From Selaginella tamariscina (taxonomy: Eukaryota; Streptophyta; Lycopodiopsida; Selaginellales; Selaginellaceae), in contig PUQB01000012.1 in the NCBI GenBank assembly GCA_003024785.1, positions 595,019-659,018 on the forward strand: a stretch of DNA of 64,000 nucleotides, given 5' to 3'. Below are positions 1 to 11,010 of the stretch, piece after piece (position 1 is the first letter of the stretch; each line of letters begins with the position of its first letter). The notes beneath the pieces are model-generated. The model worked only from the letters and a program-made list of their open reading frames with translations, was not told the DNA's origin and did no database searches. The position numbers and the translations under genes were made by a program.

Positions 1-440
1 ATAGTATATCTATAGATTTATTAATTAACACAAAATTTTATATTATATTCAAGTTACCAATAACATTTCTTAGTTTGTACATTTCAGATCCAATACTAGT
101 AAGCATATTTGGTTGTCAATATGAGAAAGACTTTCTCAATGTGATGAAAAAAAAGAACTAAATAAAGCACGTGACATTAAAAAGAAAATCATTGCAATGT
201 TTATCAATACTTCTGCCTGATTTTTATTTATAATATAAAGGTCACTATTTCTTTTAAAGTGTATTAGACAAGTATTAAGACATACGGGCGCGGGGAAACA
301 CGAGGAACAGTGGCAATACATTCATAAGTTAGTATAAATATCAATTTTTAGTTTAACAAAACTCATCAAGCTGTTTTCAAATATCTATATATAGATATAT
401 ACGCACACATTTATATATATACTCGTTATATTTATTAAAA
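1..440. other. AT-rich intergenic DNA, no gene seen
   Basis: AT-rich sequence with short AT microsatellites around 385-420. The only open frame (about 60 codons, minus strand) is low-complexity and resembles no family I know. No RNA gene or transposon terminus was recognised. Confidence 0.5.
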
Positions 441-822
441 ATGGCTGATTATTCATCTCCATTATTGTTAACTATGCACATTTGCAACATTTACATTTGC
501 TGTGGAACAAAATATTGGTCCTTGGGTCCTAGGTAAGCAAGCTGAGTATAAGGCATGGTCACAAAAGGAGACATTCATCGCTGGAGACACTCTAAGTAAG
601 CTTCACAATCTACAAATACAGGCATATACGTGTGTGTGTGTGGGTGTGCGTGTGTGAAAGAGAGAAAAAGTTGATACGGTAGCATATTCCCCAGCTCCGG
701 CGCCTGAATATTTTTCAATAGTTCCTACTCCGGCAAGTCCACCAGAGAGTGGATATTCTCCATCAGCTCCTACCGAGAGTGGATATTCAGAAGTATATTC
801 TCCACCACTATACCTCAAGTGA
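441..822 (+). pseudogene. Broken phytocyanin-like (blue-copper / early nodulin-like) gene with a proline-rich tail
   Basis: The frame from 475 to about 600 reads FAVEQNIGPWVLG, then YKAWSQKETFIAGDTL. This fits the first part of a plant phytocyanin domain (G-x-W near the start, Y-x-x-W, then F-x-x-GD-x-L). From 682 to the stop at 820-822 a second open stretch encodes a Pro/Ser/Tyr-rich tail beginning AYSPAPAPEY, the type that follows phytocyanin domains in early nodulin-like or uclacyanin arabinogalactan proteins. The middle of the domain (copper-ligand Cys/His region) is absent: only about 80 bases of CA/GT-rich sequence lie between. A possible start at 441 is in another frame, and the domain frame is closed upstream by TAA at 469-471. 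The family normally sits at the cell surface via a signal peptide and often a GPI anchor. It is probably a dead or deleted gene, but a missed intron or assembly gap is possible. Confidence 0.55.
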
Positions 823-1561
823 ATCTTGTTAAGCATTTAGTAAGTAAATAAGAGCCTCGACTTACTCTCCATAAAACACATAATTATTTCCGATTTGGTA
901 GTATTTTGGTTGGTAATCTCCATAAATAATTTTATATTTCACTTAATTTTGAATGCAGATGTAGTTTTAATAACTTGCTGAATCTAAATTAATTTTGTGT
1001 TTTTATTTATTTTTTTAATGTTATAAATCTTAAGGTCCACGATTAATTAGAGTTTTGAGAAGGCATACATTTCATTTTAATTTTCTGGTTTTCAAACATT
1101 ACTAATTAAATATGTATCTTCACTTAAAATTAAAAGAATGTTTTGCTTAAGATTTGAAAAGCAGTTTCATAATACCAAAATTAATGAAAATATATATTAA
1201 TGTTAACACATAAATTAACCCTTTCAAAAGCATCGAGCTCTTAAGTAAAATGAACTACCTAAAATAAGAGCAACTCCCTATATGACATCTGCAACAGTTT
1301 AATTAAGTAAATTATTGTAATATCTTCTTGTGTACTTTATTATAGTAAACACGTGTGTTTATATATATATATATATATATAAAATATTTTTTGGTAATTT
1401 GTACATAATAATAATATTTTATGAGAATCTTTGAACCAGCTCTTAAACTCTGTTGCATATACAAATATATTAAATGTATGCTTAGGCATGCAACACATAC
1501 ATGGAATATGTATTGGTATATTATACAGTATATGGCAGTACACACATATGTATATGGATGG

Positions 1562-1900
1562 TATATGTATAACACACGCACACCTACACATATCTTGCGT
1601 GTTTATTACTATTATAACATGTATAAATGTCACCCATATACAAAATAAAAGAATATATATTAGCAGCCCTATGAAAATAATCATACTTCTCTTAGTCATC
1701 TTTATTAGTGTAGCTAGAAACCAATTTTAAAGTTAATATAAATCACGATTTATTATATAAACACACGCGCACCTACACATGTTTAGCATGTTTATTACTA
1801 TTTTAACATGTACATCCATATACAAAATAAAAGAATATATATTAGCAGCCCAGTTAAAAACCAATTTTACAATTAATATAAATCATAATTTATTATATGT
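1562..1900. repeat. Diverged tandem duplication of about 170 bp
   Basis: Two neighbouring stretches (about 1570-1745 and 1755-1900) share the same order of short blocks: an ACACACGC-ACCTACACAT segment, a GTTTATTACTAT-TT/AT-AACATGTA segment, a CATATACAAAATAAAAG segment ending in TTAGCAGCCC, and a following AACCAATTTT block. They differ by substitutions and small indels. No coding content. The second copy runs up to the broken end of the PPR pseudogene at about 1926. Confidence 0.7.
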
Positions 1901-1925
1901 TTATTTAAATTTTATACTCTTTCAA

Positions 1926-3430
1926 GGTCGTCCTTACGCTTGGGATTCACCTTGTGGGAGTACTGACGAGTATCTTCTTCTTCAAAAGCCTCTCAGCCGG
2001 GTCCATCATCCCCAGCCTGGTATATACCTCGAGCATCACATTGTAAGATCACTACCCGGTCTTGTCTTTTGGCAATGTGATGCTAGATCACTACCCAGTC
2101 TTGTCTTTTGGCTCTGAACAACCTCTTGAAGAATACTCTCTGCTTTCTCCACCTCTCCGACAAGCCCGAATGCCATTATTCCGGCAGAATAACTCTCGTA
2201 CAATGGAGAAGGTACCGAGAGCTTATCTTCCACACCTCTTTTGTTCCCCAGATAGCCGTAAGCCTCCAACATGTGATTAAGCAAAAGATTCTGCTTTGTG
2301 TTTATCTCTCGTAACGCTGCTTTAGCTTCTTCCTCCAAGTTTAAACGTAGACATTACAGAATATATATGAAATAGAAGAGGCACGCATAAGTTTAGTGGC
2401 TTGTGTGGGGCACAACTAATAGACATACTTAATAACTTTCATTGTGGTACTAGGCTGCCTTTCAGTATTGTGGAGCATAACTAATAGATATGTGGTGTGT
2501 GTGTGTGTTGTGTTTACTTATTGTACCTGGTACTAGGTTGCCGATTCTCTCCTTGCATTTCAGTAGAGTTAAGTAAGTTTGAGCACTACTGAGATCAGTT
2601 AGATTTTGGTAAGCAGACAAAACCTTGTCATGCATGTCTCTAGAGAGATAGGCACACATCATTGCATCCTGTATCTCAGCTGTGGTTGTCTCAAGATACT
2701 GCATCCAGAATTCTGCTCTCCCTAGTGCTTTCTCTTTTGCTAAACTAACTATAAACGCAGATGATACCTATGACAATAAAACTATAAATATTTATATATA
2801 TACAATAATGAATATGGTAGTAACATGTATCACACACACACAACACACACGATGTATATGATGATATTATTTTATGAATGTAATTACCTCTTGAGTTTTC
2901 ATGTGTTCTGGAAGACCACAAAGGATTCGTTCTGCCGTTGAAGGTGCATGTTGACGACAAGTTAGTGTTATCTCTCTTATGCGATCCTTGATTGTCAGTT
3001 CTGTAGCATTGTTCTCTCTAACATATCTTAACACCTATTAACATGTATCAAATAAGATGCATAGATGTTCACAACTGGTGTCGTGTGTATGTAGGTACGT
3101 ATGTATATATGTATATGTATGTATGTATGTATGTTCACCTTGAGAGCTGCTCTGTAGTTGCCACGGCTAGTTAACCATTCGAAAATTGTGGATACAGATT
3201 TTAGAGTTAAATTGTTGCCTTGGGATGTCAAATCTTTGAGAGGTAAGTGTCTCACACAGTTTGCTAATTGGCTCGATAGAATTTGTATGAATTTGGTGGC
3301 AAGTGAGAGATCTTCCAAGACTGTAAGGATGAAATTAGAAAAATGCACTACAAGTGCTATGCATTTTACCCATATGCATTACTCGCTGTTTGCATCCCAA
3401 AAGCCCTGCAAAGACCTGCAAAACGGTACT
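1926..3430 (-). pseudogene. Decayed P-class PPR gene, inverted copy of the one at 18089-19932
   Basis: Reading the minus strand from about 3350, the translated blocks match the PPR gene in the second half of the window, in the same exon order: LEDLSLATKFIQILSSQLAN (about 3310), EITLTCRQHAPSTAERILCG (about 2960), MQYLETTTAEIQDAMMCAY (about 2700), then SYSAGIMAFGLVGEVEKAE (about 2190). Short introns separate them. The copy ends near 1926-1990, where the other copy continues for about another 170 codons, so its 3' end is missing. A local tandem duplication at about 2040-2120 repeats the sequence around CACTACCC-GTCTTGTCTTTTGG and breaks the frame. PPR proteins bind organelle RNA through helical repeats; this copy cannot make a full protein. 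It is part of block A, the inverted duplicate of block B. Confidence 0.8.
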
Positions 3431-3854
3431 TTTGTAGAACATAAAAATCCACACACATTACTTTTAATAAACCAAATCTTAAATATGATTTATAAATCTT
3501 TAATACGTTCTTAACATCAAAGTAAGTTTATATGTTTTCACATATTGCCAAAACACACACACACACACATTGTTACGATGACACTGATCAAAGGGTTACA
3601 CTTACTATTATGTAAACTTCTTTACTTGAACTAGATGCCCATACTGGGCATTTTTTATGATTCCAAAGTTACATGCTACGCATCTCATCCAGGCATAGCA
3701 TTATTTCTCTGCCACCTTAACCCCCCAAAGTAATCACGAGGAGCTAATATAATCCCGGCAGGCACGTTTCCTACCTCACTGTAGGTACAAGCACGCACGC
3801 ACATGCATGTATAAATGAGTCCATTATTTATGAAGCGTACTCTACGAACAGTTC
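3431..3854. other. Intergenic spacer homologous to the 3' flanks of the other P450 copies
   Basis: No gene. A block at about 3610-3720 (around TTCCAAAGTTACATGCTA) is shared with the 3' flank of the P450 copy at 30451 (about 30138-30240), and partly in inverse orientation with 17800-17930. The duplication therefore extends beyond the coding region. A (CA) run lies at about 3553-3570. Confidence 0.6.
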
Positions 3855-5442
3855 TTAACTGTAGATTTTTGGTGGCAAGCGGGAAACGGAAACTGCTTGT
3901 AGCTTCTTGCCCATGCTCATGGTGAGTCCATAGTGCTCGGATGAAGTATCAATCTCATGTCCTTGAGCTTCAACCCAATCGAATCCATGAATGAGATTTG
4001 CCAACGCGATATGCACAGTGGTCAGTGCAAGATTCATCCCGGGACACATCCTTCTGCCGGATCCAAATGGAAGCAACTCGAAGTCTGTCCCTTTGACGTC
4101 AATCTGACTGCCCACAATCTCTCCGGCAGGAAGTCGTCAGGATTTTCCCACACAGAAGAGTCCCTACCGATTGCATACACATTCACCAAGAGTATGCTGC
4201 CTGCTGGTATGTGGTATCCCATGACGGTGCATGGATACGTGGATCGGTGAGGAACCATCAACGGTGCTGCCGGATGGAGCCTGAATATGCCTGTAGATAC
4301 TCCAATTTTGAAATGTCTGTTTCTTCCACCATCCTCTCATCGCCAACCACACTGGTGACCTCTTATTTTGCCTTCTTCATCACGTCTGGATGCTTGATCA
4401 TCTCTGCCAATCCCCATTCTACTGTCACCGCAGAAGTGTCTGTCCCAGCCGAGATTAGATTCTGCATTGGCCAGTTAACAAAGCATTAAGAATCAATGTA
4501 CGAGCCACTTACATTCCTTAGGTGCCTCCACTGCTCCGTGAGTCCCGGAAGCAGGAAATTGGTGCACTCTGCAGAAACTCTGGTGAAGGCATCAGGCAGC
4601 ATTGTAGATGTCCGGGCAAGATTGACCTCTTTGACGTTTAATCTCATCACGTTCATGCTAATGGGGAAACGCTACTTCGGTGAGAACGTAGAGAATGAAG
4701 AGGAAGCAGCTGAGTTTGTAGAAGTTATTGCAAAAGTCTTTGAGCTGTGTTGGTGAGTTCCCCATTGGAGACTACTTCCCATACTTACGATTCCTCGATC
4801 CTGTCGAGAGTAAGATGAATGGTCCTGGGCAAGCGACTGGACACGTTCATGGCGGGTAATATTTCCGAGCATCTTAAGAAGCCTAGAGATGCCGAGCCCA
4901 CGGATTTCCTCGATGTCATGTTGTCTTGAGAGAGAAAGGTGACAAGCAACTCCAAGTCAAAGCCTTGATGAATGTAAGTGAATCTAATCTCGGCTGGCAC
5001 CTAAGGAAGATAACTACTCTAGAGCCACCTAAGGAAGGATAAGAAGCTCTAGAGTAGTTATCTTCCTTAGGTGCCTCCACTGCTCGCCATAGGGGGCGAA
5101 GACCAGACCCGAGTCATTGTAAGTGAGGTGCCTTGCTGCTGTACATGCACTTGGAGGGAGCCTTGATGCGAACACCACATCGTGTGTCTTCAGAAACTCG
5201 CTTGCTGCCGAAGAACTTGATGCTACAACAACTGGGGAGCTTCCGAATCGGATCTGACCGTTTTGGATGGAGAGTTTCTGCAGGGCTTTGTGGGGAGAAC
5301 TGCCTAACAAGTGGAGATGGCCTATGATAGGAAGGCCAGAAGGACTTGGAGGTGCATCTTTGTTCTTTTCTCCTTGAAAGAACAGAGCTATACTTCCTGC
5401 TAATACTACTAGAAGAAGTAAAACTACGGTAACGATGTCCAT
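3855..5442 (-). pseudogene. Cytochrome P450 (A-type, CYP71-clan-like), copy A, with internal inversion
   Basis: P450s are ER-anchored haem monooxygenases; the substrate here is unknown. The N-terminal part (5442 down to about 5076) has a hydrophobic anchor starting MDIVTVVLLLLVV and the proline-rich hinge [17 protein letters not shown]. The C-terminal exon (4461 down to the stop at 3855) has the haem loop [10 protein letters not shown] with its Cys and the upstream PERLW/PERF region. The segment between, about 4537-4995, lies on the opposite strand: its exon sequence (VRARLTSLTFNLITFMLMGK) reads forward. The C-terminal exon also has a one-base T loss near 4115 and a small deletion near 4290 where the ETFRLHP K-helix region should be. 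The copy cannot encode a working enzyme. A short intron remains just upstream of 4461. Confidence 0.85.
4996..5075. repeat. Perfect 29-bp inverted repeat (hairpin) at the inversion breakpoint in P450 copy A
   Basis: Positions 4996-5024 and 5047-5075 are exact reverse complements, separated by a 22-base loop that itself contains a third short copy of CACCTAAGGAAG. A 22-bp direct repeat of the same exon region flanks the inverted piece at 4515-4536 and 5064-5085. Both repeats come from the exon sequence found once in the intact arrangement near 16446-16478. Confidence 0.95.
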
Positions 5443-5844
5443 GTCTCTACAAAACGTATGAAACCCTATCACTAAGTTATATACTGAGTAGCCAAAGCTG
5501 TAGACGGGAAGGGTCAGTGCGTGTTTACCCATGGAAGGACGATCAAGGTCCACAACTTGTCGACAAACGTTTCTAAATTGACCTTCATGCATTTCCAACC
5601 TCCACCCACCCTTCCGAGTCACTTTTAAAAGTGTTTATTTTCAACAAGTAAAATATATTCATGTCAGTCTTCACGACCTTCGTGTATTTCCAACCTCTAG
5701 TGACATTCACACCATACCTTTTGAGTCACTTTCTAGAAGTGTTTAAGATCATTAAAGTTATATCATTCATATAATTTCTTATTGCGTTAAAGTAAACGGA
5801 AATGCGTTTACATAGAAATTCCTGTCTACATATACATTGCAACG
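5443..5844. other. 5' flank of P450 copy A
   Basis: Upstream region of the P450. The first ~70 bases match the upstream of the copy at 30451 (shared TCACTAAGTTATATACTGAG and AGCCAAAGCTGTAGACGGGA). Two imperfect copies of a segment around ATTTCCAACCTC and GAGTCACTTT lie at about 5583-5640 and 5682-5745. No promoter element can be assigned with confidence. Confidence 0.5.
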
Positions 5845-6140
5845 CTTGCTTGTCAGTTCGGTAGCATTGTTCTCTCTAAGATATCTCAAGACCTACTAAC
5901 ATGTATCACATAAGATGCTCAGATATACACGATTGATGTCGTGTGTGTGTGTGTGACCTTGAGAGCTGCTCTGACGGCCAGTTAACCAGTAGCAAACTGT
6001 GTCCGAATTATCAACAATGTAAGCAAGTACTCAAAGGTTTGACATCCCAAGTAAGAAAAATGCACTCCAAGTACTATGCATCTTACCGATATGCATTCCT
6101 CGCTGCTTGCATCCAAAAAACCTTAAAACCCTAAAAACCA
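5845..6140 (-). pseudogene. PPR gene fragment (5' end only), third partial copy
   Basis: This stretch repeats the 5' part of the block A PPR pseudogene (2990-3420). It has the AGCATTGTTCTCTCTAAGATAT block near 5861, the CCTTGAGAGCTGCTCTG block with a neighbouring GGCCAGTTAACCA, a GACATCCCAAG block near 6042, and the first-exon region near 6060-6125. Parts in between are missing. It is non-coding and marks an extra round of duplication or a partial gene conversion beside the P450 copy. Confidence 0.7.
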
Positions 6141-6227
6141 CACACGCACACATATATATAACAACATATACGTGTTCAAAACGTATATGTATCAACTAAG
6201 TAGGAGATGCACACGCAAGCGCAGAGG

Positions 6228-8058
6228 CTACGTTGTCAAAATGGCATTTGACATAAGAAGGTAAGGCATGGGACTTGTTGCATCCAAGCACAAGGCCTTA
6301 GAAGCTGCATAAGCTCCTTGTCTAGCTTCTCCATGAATCCCACAGCCACTTAGTAAAGTCTTCCAAGTTGAATCATCCAGATGAAATGACAACTTCTCCA
6401 TCCTAACCCTGCACACATCTTCAAGCTGTCCAGCCTTCCCCAAGCTATCAGCTAGCACATTATAATGTTGTGTACAAGGCCTCACCTGGTAGTCCACACT
6501 CATAGACGCAACAGCTCTACTGCAGCAAATCATAAGCAACAAAAACGAGACTACATCTGGCTCGAAACCATCCAATACCATCTTGTGAAACTGCTCAATG
6601 GCACGACCACTCCGCACGTAACTCCCAGTTAGAGTGTTCCAAGAAGCAGTGTCCTTCTCGGGCATGGTATCAAACGTTGCCTTAGTCCGGCAAAGATGTC
6701 CACAACTGGCATCTGCTCTGAGAAACATATTCCAAGCCATTATGTCCCTTTCCGACATAGAATAGAACATATTTCTTGCTTCTTCAGTTTGCATATCTTC
6801 CGAATACGCCTGCAACATAATCGTCCACGAAAGCAGGTTCCGAAACGGCATCTGATCGAACAATGCACGAGCTTCGTGCAAATAATGCGAGTGGGCAAAT
6901 CTCCGAATCATAATATTCCAAGTTATTACGTCTCTCTGCGGCATTCTATCGAACATTTCCTTGGCAAACTCAAGCTGCCTTGAGCATTCTAACACCGAGT
7001 TCCACGAAACCAAGTCCCTCTCAGGCATTTCATCAAACAACCTCTGGGCAGCAGATGAATCCCCACACCGCGCAAGGCATGTAATCATGATGTTCCACGT
7101 AAACACATTCCTTGCAGGCAGGCTGTCAAATATCTGCAATGCTTGTCTGATTTCCCACAGTCTGAGTATATACGCATCATGGTTGTCATCAGAATAAGGC
7201 TTGTGTCGGGCACTTGTCTGAGTAAAATCTCTGCTTTATTCATATGCCCTTCCTGGCCATATCCCTGCAGCATAGTGTTGTAACAATGGACACTCCATTC
7301 TGGCATAGACCAGAAAATCTGCTCAGCCTTGTCGACATTCCCGGACTCTGCATATGCCCGGAGAAGTAGACCCCAAGACACAACATTCCTCCGAGGGGAT
7401 GAACAGAAAGCTTCTTCTACCTTCTCTGTCCTCCCGCTTCAACATAGACGTGCAGCAGGGAGTTCCAAGAGACAATGTCCTGTTCCGGCATGCGAGAGAA
7501 GATGGATTCTTCTGCAAGAACACTGTTCCATGACACAATATCCCATTGTGGCATTTCCTCAAACAGCTTGTTAGCAGCATTAGTTTCACCGTTCTTTGTA
7601 AGCACATCTAGCATAACGTTGCATGAGAAGAGTGTCTTTACATGCATCCTCTCGTATATACACTTGGCTTCATGCAGATGCCCTCTCTGGCCAAATGCCA
7701 TCAAGCATGTAGTCCAGCTCACTGTATCCTTGTCAGGCATTCTCTCAAGAAAATCCATTGCTTTACTAAGTTGGTCGCTTTCAAAATACGCAGCGAGAAT
7801 GATGTTGAAGGAGATAATGTCTTGCATTGGCATTTCCTCGAACAGCATCTCTGCGGTGCCCTAATGCTTAGTTCGGGCATATGCTGCGATAAGAATGTTC
7901 CAGGAGAATATATTTGGTTTTGCCACCTGTTTGAACACCGAGTGCATCTCCTGTAACTCTCCGCATCTTCCAAACATGTCCATGACAAGATTGGCCAAGT
8001 AGGTGTCATACTTGTATCCATGCGTTGACAGGATCTCTGTGTGAATAATCCTCTGCAT
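6228..8058 (-). pseudogene. PLS-class PPR gene (E-type end), interrupted by several frameshifts
   Basis: From 8058 downward, four consecutive open stretches in changing frames (8058-7861, 7848-7417, 7381-7150, 7139-6228) give an almost continuous PPR array. Repeats carry the plant organelle signature, for example LFDEMPERDLVSWNSVL and FDRMPQRDVITWNIMI. The end has an E-like region (HYNVLADSLGKAGQLEDV, then TWKTLLSGCGIHG) and stops without a DYW deaminase domain. PLS/E proteins normally act in mitochondria or plastids as site-recognition factors for C-to-U RNA editing and recruit a deaminase in trans. No intron is evident. Frame changes occur near 7855, 7415 and 7145. They may be true decay or one-base assembly errors, since the residues around each break remain well conserved. 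Confidence 0.8.
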
Positions 8059-9840
8059 TTCTACATGATCTCAGGGCTGATGCATATTGATCCAATAACA
8101 TTGCTTGTGAAGAAAATGCACATGCCATATCAGCAGCCACATCATTCTATATCCCAAATGTAATAAATATTTTCGTATTTATGTTACTTAACTGATCCTA
8201 AACCCTTATTACACTTTTTGAATCCGTGTGAACGTTACTACAGGTTGAAAACCCACCAAGGTTAATTTAATAATGTTTGTACACATTCAAAGTTAAAATA
8301 AAAAACTAAGAATGCATTTGCACATGCTCTTACCTTACACTAAACCAATTAAGGGTGCTAAGGGTTCACTGTGAATTGTGTTCTGGCTAAAATTGTTAAT
8401 TTAAGGGTTTAGTATTTATATTTACATTTTTTCTTAAGTAAAATGCTAAGGGAATTGTGTTCGCATATATTTCTTTTACACAAAGGATCATATTAAAATA
8501 AGAAATCATTAACCCTTGTTACCCATTAAATATGATTTCATAAGATCTGTGTGCACCCTTTTAACATGAGTTTCAAAATACATATCATCTTAATTTTTTT
8601 ACGAATAATACTATACTTCCATATTGGCATTTCCTATAAATTAAATAAATTATTAGTATTTACAAATAAATTTTTAAAAAGTATTTATTAACCATCCCAT
8701 GTTAGTGTTCAAAAACCATTTATGACATTGTGATTGAGTGCACAATGACATTATATGTTTTCTTTTATCAAAGAAGTTATCATGTTCATATCTAAAAAAT
8801 GCTAAGATTTCAATGTGTAACATATGTAGCTTTGGCAATGTTGAGTAAATGCATATAAATCAACACTTTAATGTCATATGCAATTTTGCAAACCTACTTT
8901 ATGGTTGTAGAAAGGTAACTCTTCACCAAAATCGTTGACATATTGCAACTGTCATCTTTATAAACATAATTGTAATTATAAAAAACCAATGACATTAACA
9001 TTGTCATATTCAAAATTTTTCACAAACTTCATTAACATAACACTTATTCTTTATCCAAGCCTTATAATTTATGTCAGCCCTTGTAGTATTCATTTCGAAA
9101 ATCCTCATAAACATGCAAAATATCTTTGTCCAACAAAAATCATTATAGTAGGGCATCACGAACATATTTCATCATGCCACACTCTTAACTCTTACCACCA
9201 TGACTTAATTGTGCTTTGTACAAGGGCTCGTTAAAAATTTCTATATCATTGAGCAATGTTTTTAACATCTCATAATTTAATGTCACTTTAACTTAGTCTT
9301 ATTTTTTAATTCAAAAATTGATATCAATGAGAATGTACAATTGAAAAAGTCGATACATTAATTAATAATTAAGGAAGTATTTTATTTCATTATCTCTTAT
9401 TCAACTTTTTAAAATTTTATAAATAATGCATTAGGAATATTAAAAATTATTTATATGCAGACAACATAATGATAATGCATATTACATTTGTTTAGTTATT
9501 CCAAACGACTATTACACAATTTCAATCATTGCTATTGTAAATTTGTCAATATCTGCATTGTTTTCCCCCTTTAATATGCACAATCTCTCGATTTATATAG
9601 TATTTTATTTATCATTCACTCAAAATAACACTCGATCACCTTCATTTATTAATAATGCCCTTTGCCAATCTATTAAACAATTTCCACATTTCCCTTTTTC
9701 TCTCTCATTTCAATACTTTTAAGAATTCCATCTCTATCTTCATTTGAAATATTATATCTGAACCCATAACTGCTAAGGTTGTATTGTCAAAATCATTCAT
9801 GTTATATTATGACCTTAAAAAAAATTCAATAGTGTTGACA
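8059..9840. other. AT-rich intergenic DNA
   Basis: About 1.8 kb of AT-rich sequence. The only open frame (8935-9234, plus) is low-complexity and has no recognisable family. No transposon ends, tRNA or tandem array seen. Confidence 0.5.
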
Positions 9841-9850
9841 ACCTAAATTC

Positions 9851-10135
9851 TTAACTCTTGTCTCGTGAATGATTAATTTCCATGTTGGGTAACTTAAATT
9901 CCTTTAATTCTTGCCTCATGAATAATGCATATGGTGCTGCACTAGTCTTTCTTTTATGATCATAAATAACTTTATAGTTGCTAATGAAGTTTTCTCGCTT
10001 CTTCTTACATCCGTCACAATCTCTTTTATTTAATCCTTTCTTATCTAGTTGCATTGCGGTGAGGTCCAACACACCTTCGTTAATTGAGATTGTTGTTGCC
10101 TTGTCATAATCCAACTTCCCAAAAAATTCTTGTCA
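9851..10135 (-). pseudogene. Possible Myb/SANT-like (trihelix-type) fragment
   Basis: The minus-strand frame of 87 codons contains LNKRDCDGCKKKRENFISNYKVIYDHKRK, which recalls the basic second half of Myb/SANT-like or trihelix DNA-binding domains (pattern C/W..KW.NL...YK.I.D). Such proteins occur as plant transcription factors and as the accessory protein of PIF/Harbinger transposons. The upstream part of the domain is not recognisable and the frame is short. A decayed PIF/Harbinger transposase exists elsewhere in the window (26680-27500), which makes a transposon origin plausible. Low certainty. Confidence 0.3.
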
Positions 10136-10794
10136 TTTCAATTTAACCAATGTGAAAGTATTCTCACTTATCTAATTTCGTCTACATAATTTCTTTGATC
10201 CTCTCCCACTTCTTCATCTTCATTAACTTCCTTATCTACATTATCAACTTCATTTTTCTCTCTACCATGGCATGTAGTTCGATTTACATGTCAAGTAGTA
10301 TATAAGCCTGTTGCTCAGCCATCACCATGGCTCTCCTAACACCAAGTGTGATTAAGTTGGGTTAAGCACATCAACTGTTAAATTCAATTTGCTGTTGAAC
10401 AACCCAGTTCTCATGCTGAATTGAGCAGCTCAACACTACGGTTGAGCATATTGGTTAACCATGGAGGATTCAAATGGAATAACATGCTCCATTTCATGCA
10501 AATCTAACTCCCCTCAAATTTTCCTCACCTATTTCGATGAGGAATCCTAAATGCACGAAGAGAAACAGGAAAATTACATGGCTGACCGATCTTAGAGATT
10601 CTTCATCACCACAGCCTAGCTGCCACTCACTAAAGCACACACCAAGCAAACCCGTTAAAAAAAAGCCCTATGACCAAATTTTAAGTGGCCTCAAGAAGTC
10701 ACTTAGAACATTTTTTATAAGGTAAGAAAAGTCACTTAGCCGGTCAACCCCTTAAACGATTCTAAGTAAAGGTTAAAATAAAAGTTATTAGTAT
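10136..10794. other. Intergenic spacer before the gypsy element
   Basis: No gene recognised. One 62-codon plus-strand frame at 10537-10725 has no family resemblance. The last bases (GTAT at 10791-10794) match the bases just beyond the other LTR. Confidence 0.5.
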
Positions 10795-10999
10795 TGAAAG
10801 AGCCGATATATATTAAAAATGTCAGATCCATTAAGCTACAAAAACCCTGCTTATATACAGGAGACCTCCTGCCACGTGGCACACATGCGACACGTGGCGC
10901 TGACACATGGCGGCCAGATCACCACCCATGTGTCACTATGCATGTGTGTATATACACATGCGTATATACGTTACATTACATAATATACAGTATCTTACA
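10795..10999 (-). repeat. 3' LTR of gypsy family 1
   Basis: 205 bp, bounded by TG and CA in element orientation. It matches 15525-15728 with one extra G near 10970. It contains two CACGTG G-boxes (around 10877 and 10893) in a TGCCACGTGGCAC context, and TA-rich stretches that could serve as TATA elements. Confidence 0.95.
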
Positions 11000-11010
11000 T
11001 TATCCCCCCC
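11000..11010 (-). other. Polypurine tract of gypsy family 1
   Basis: In element orientation the bases just before the 3' LTR are GGGGGGGATAA. This is the expected plus-strand primer site for reverse transcription. Confidence 0.75.

Noticed and set aside
603..836. Minus-strand 77-codon frame with Gly-Glu-Tyr repeats
   Set aside because: It is the antisense shadow of the plus-strand Pro/Ser/Tyr-rich phytocyanin tail and a CA/GT microsatellite.
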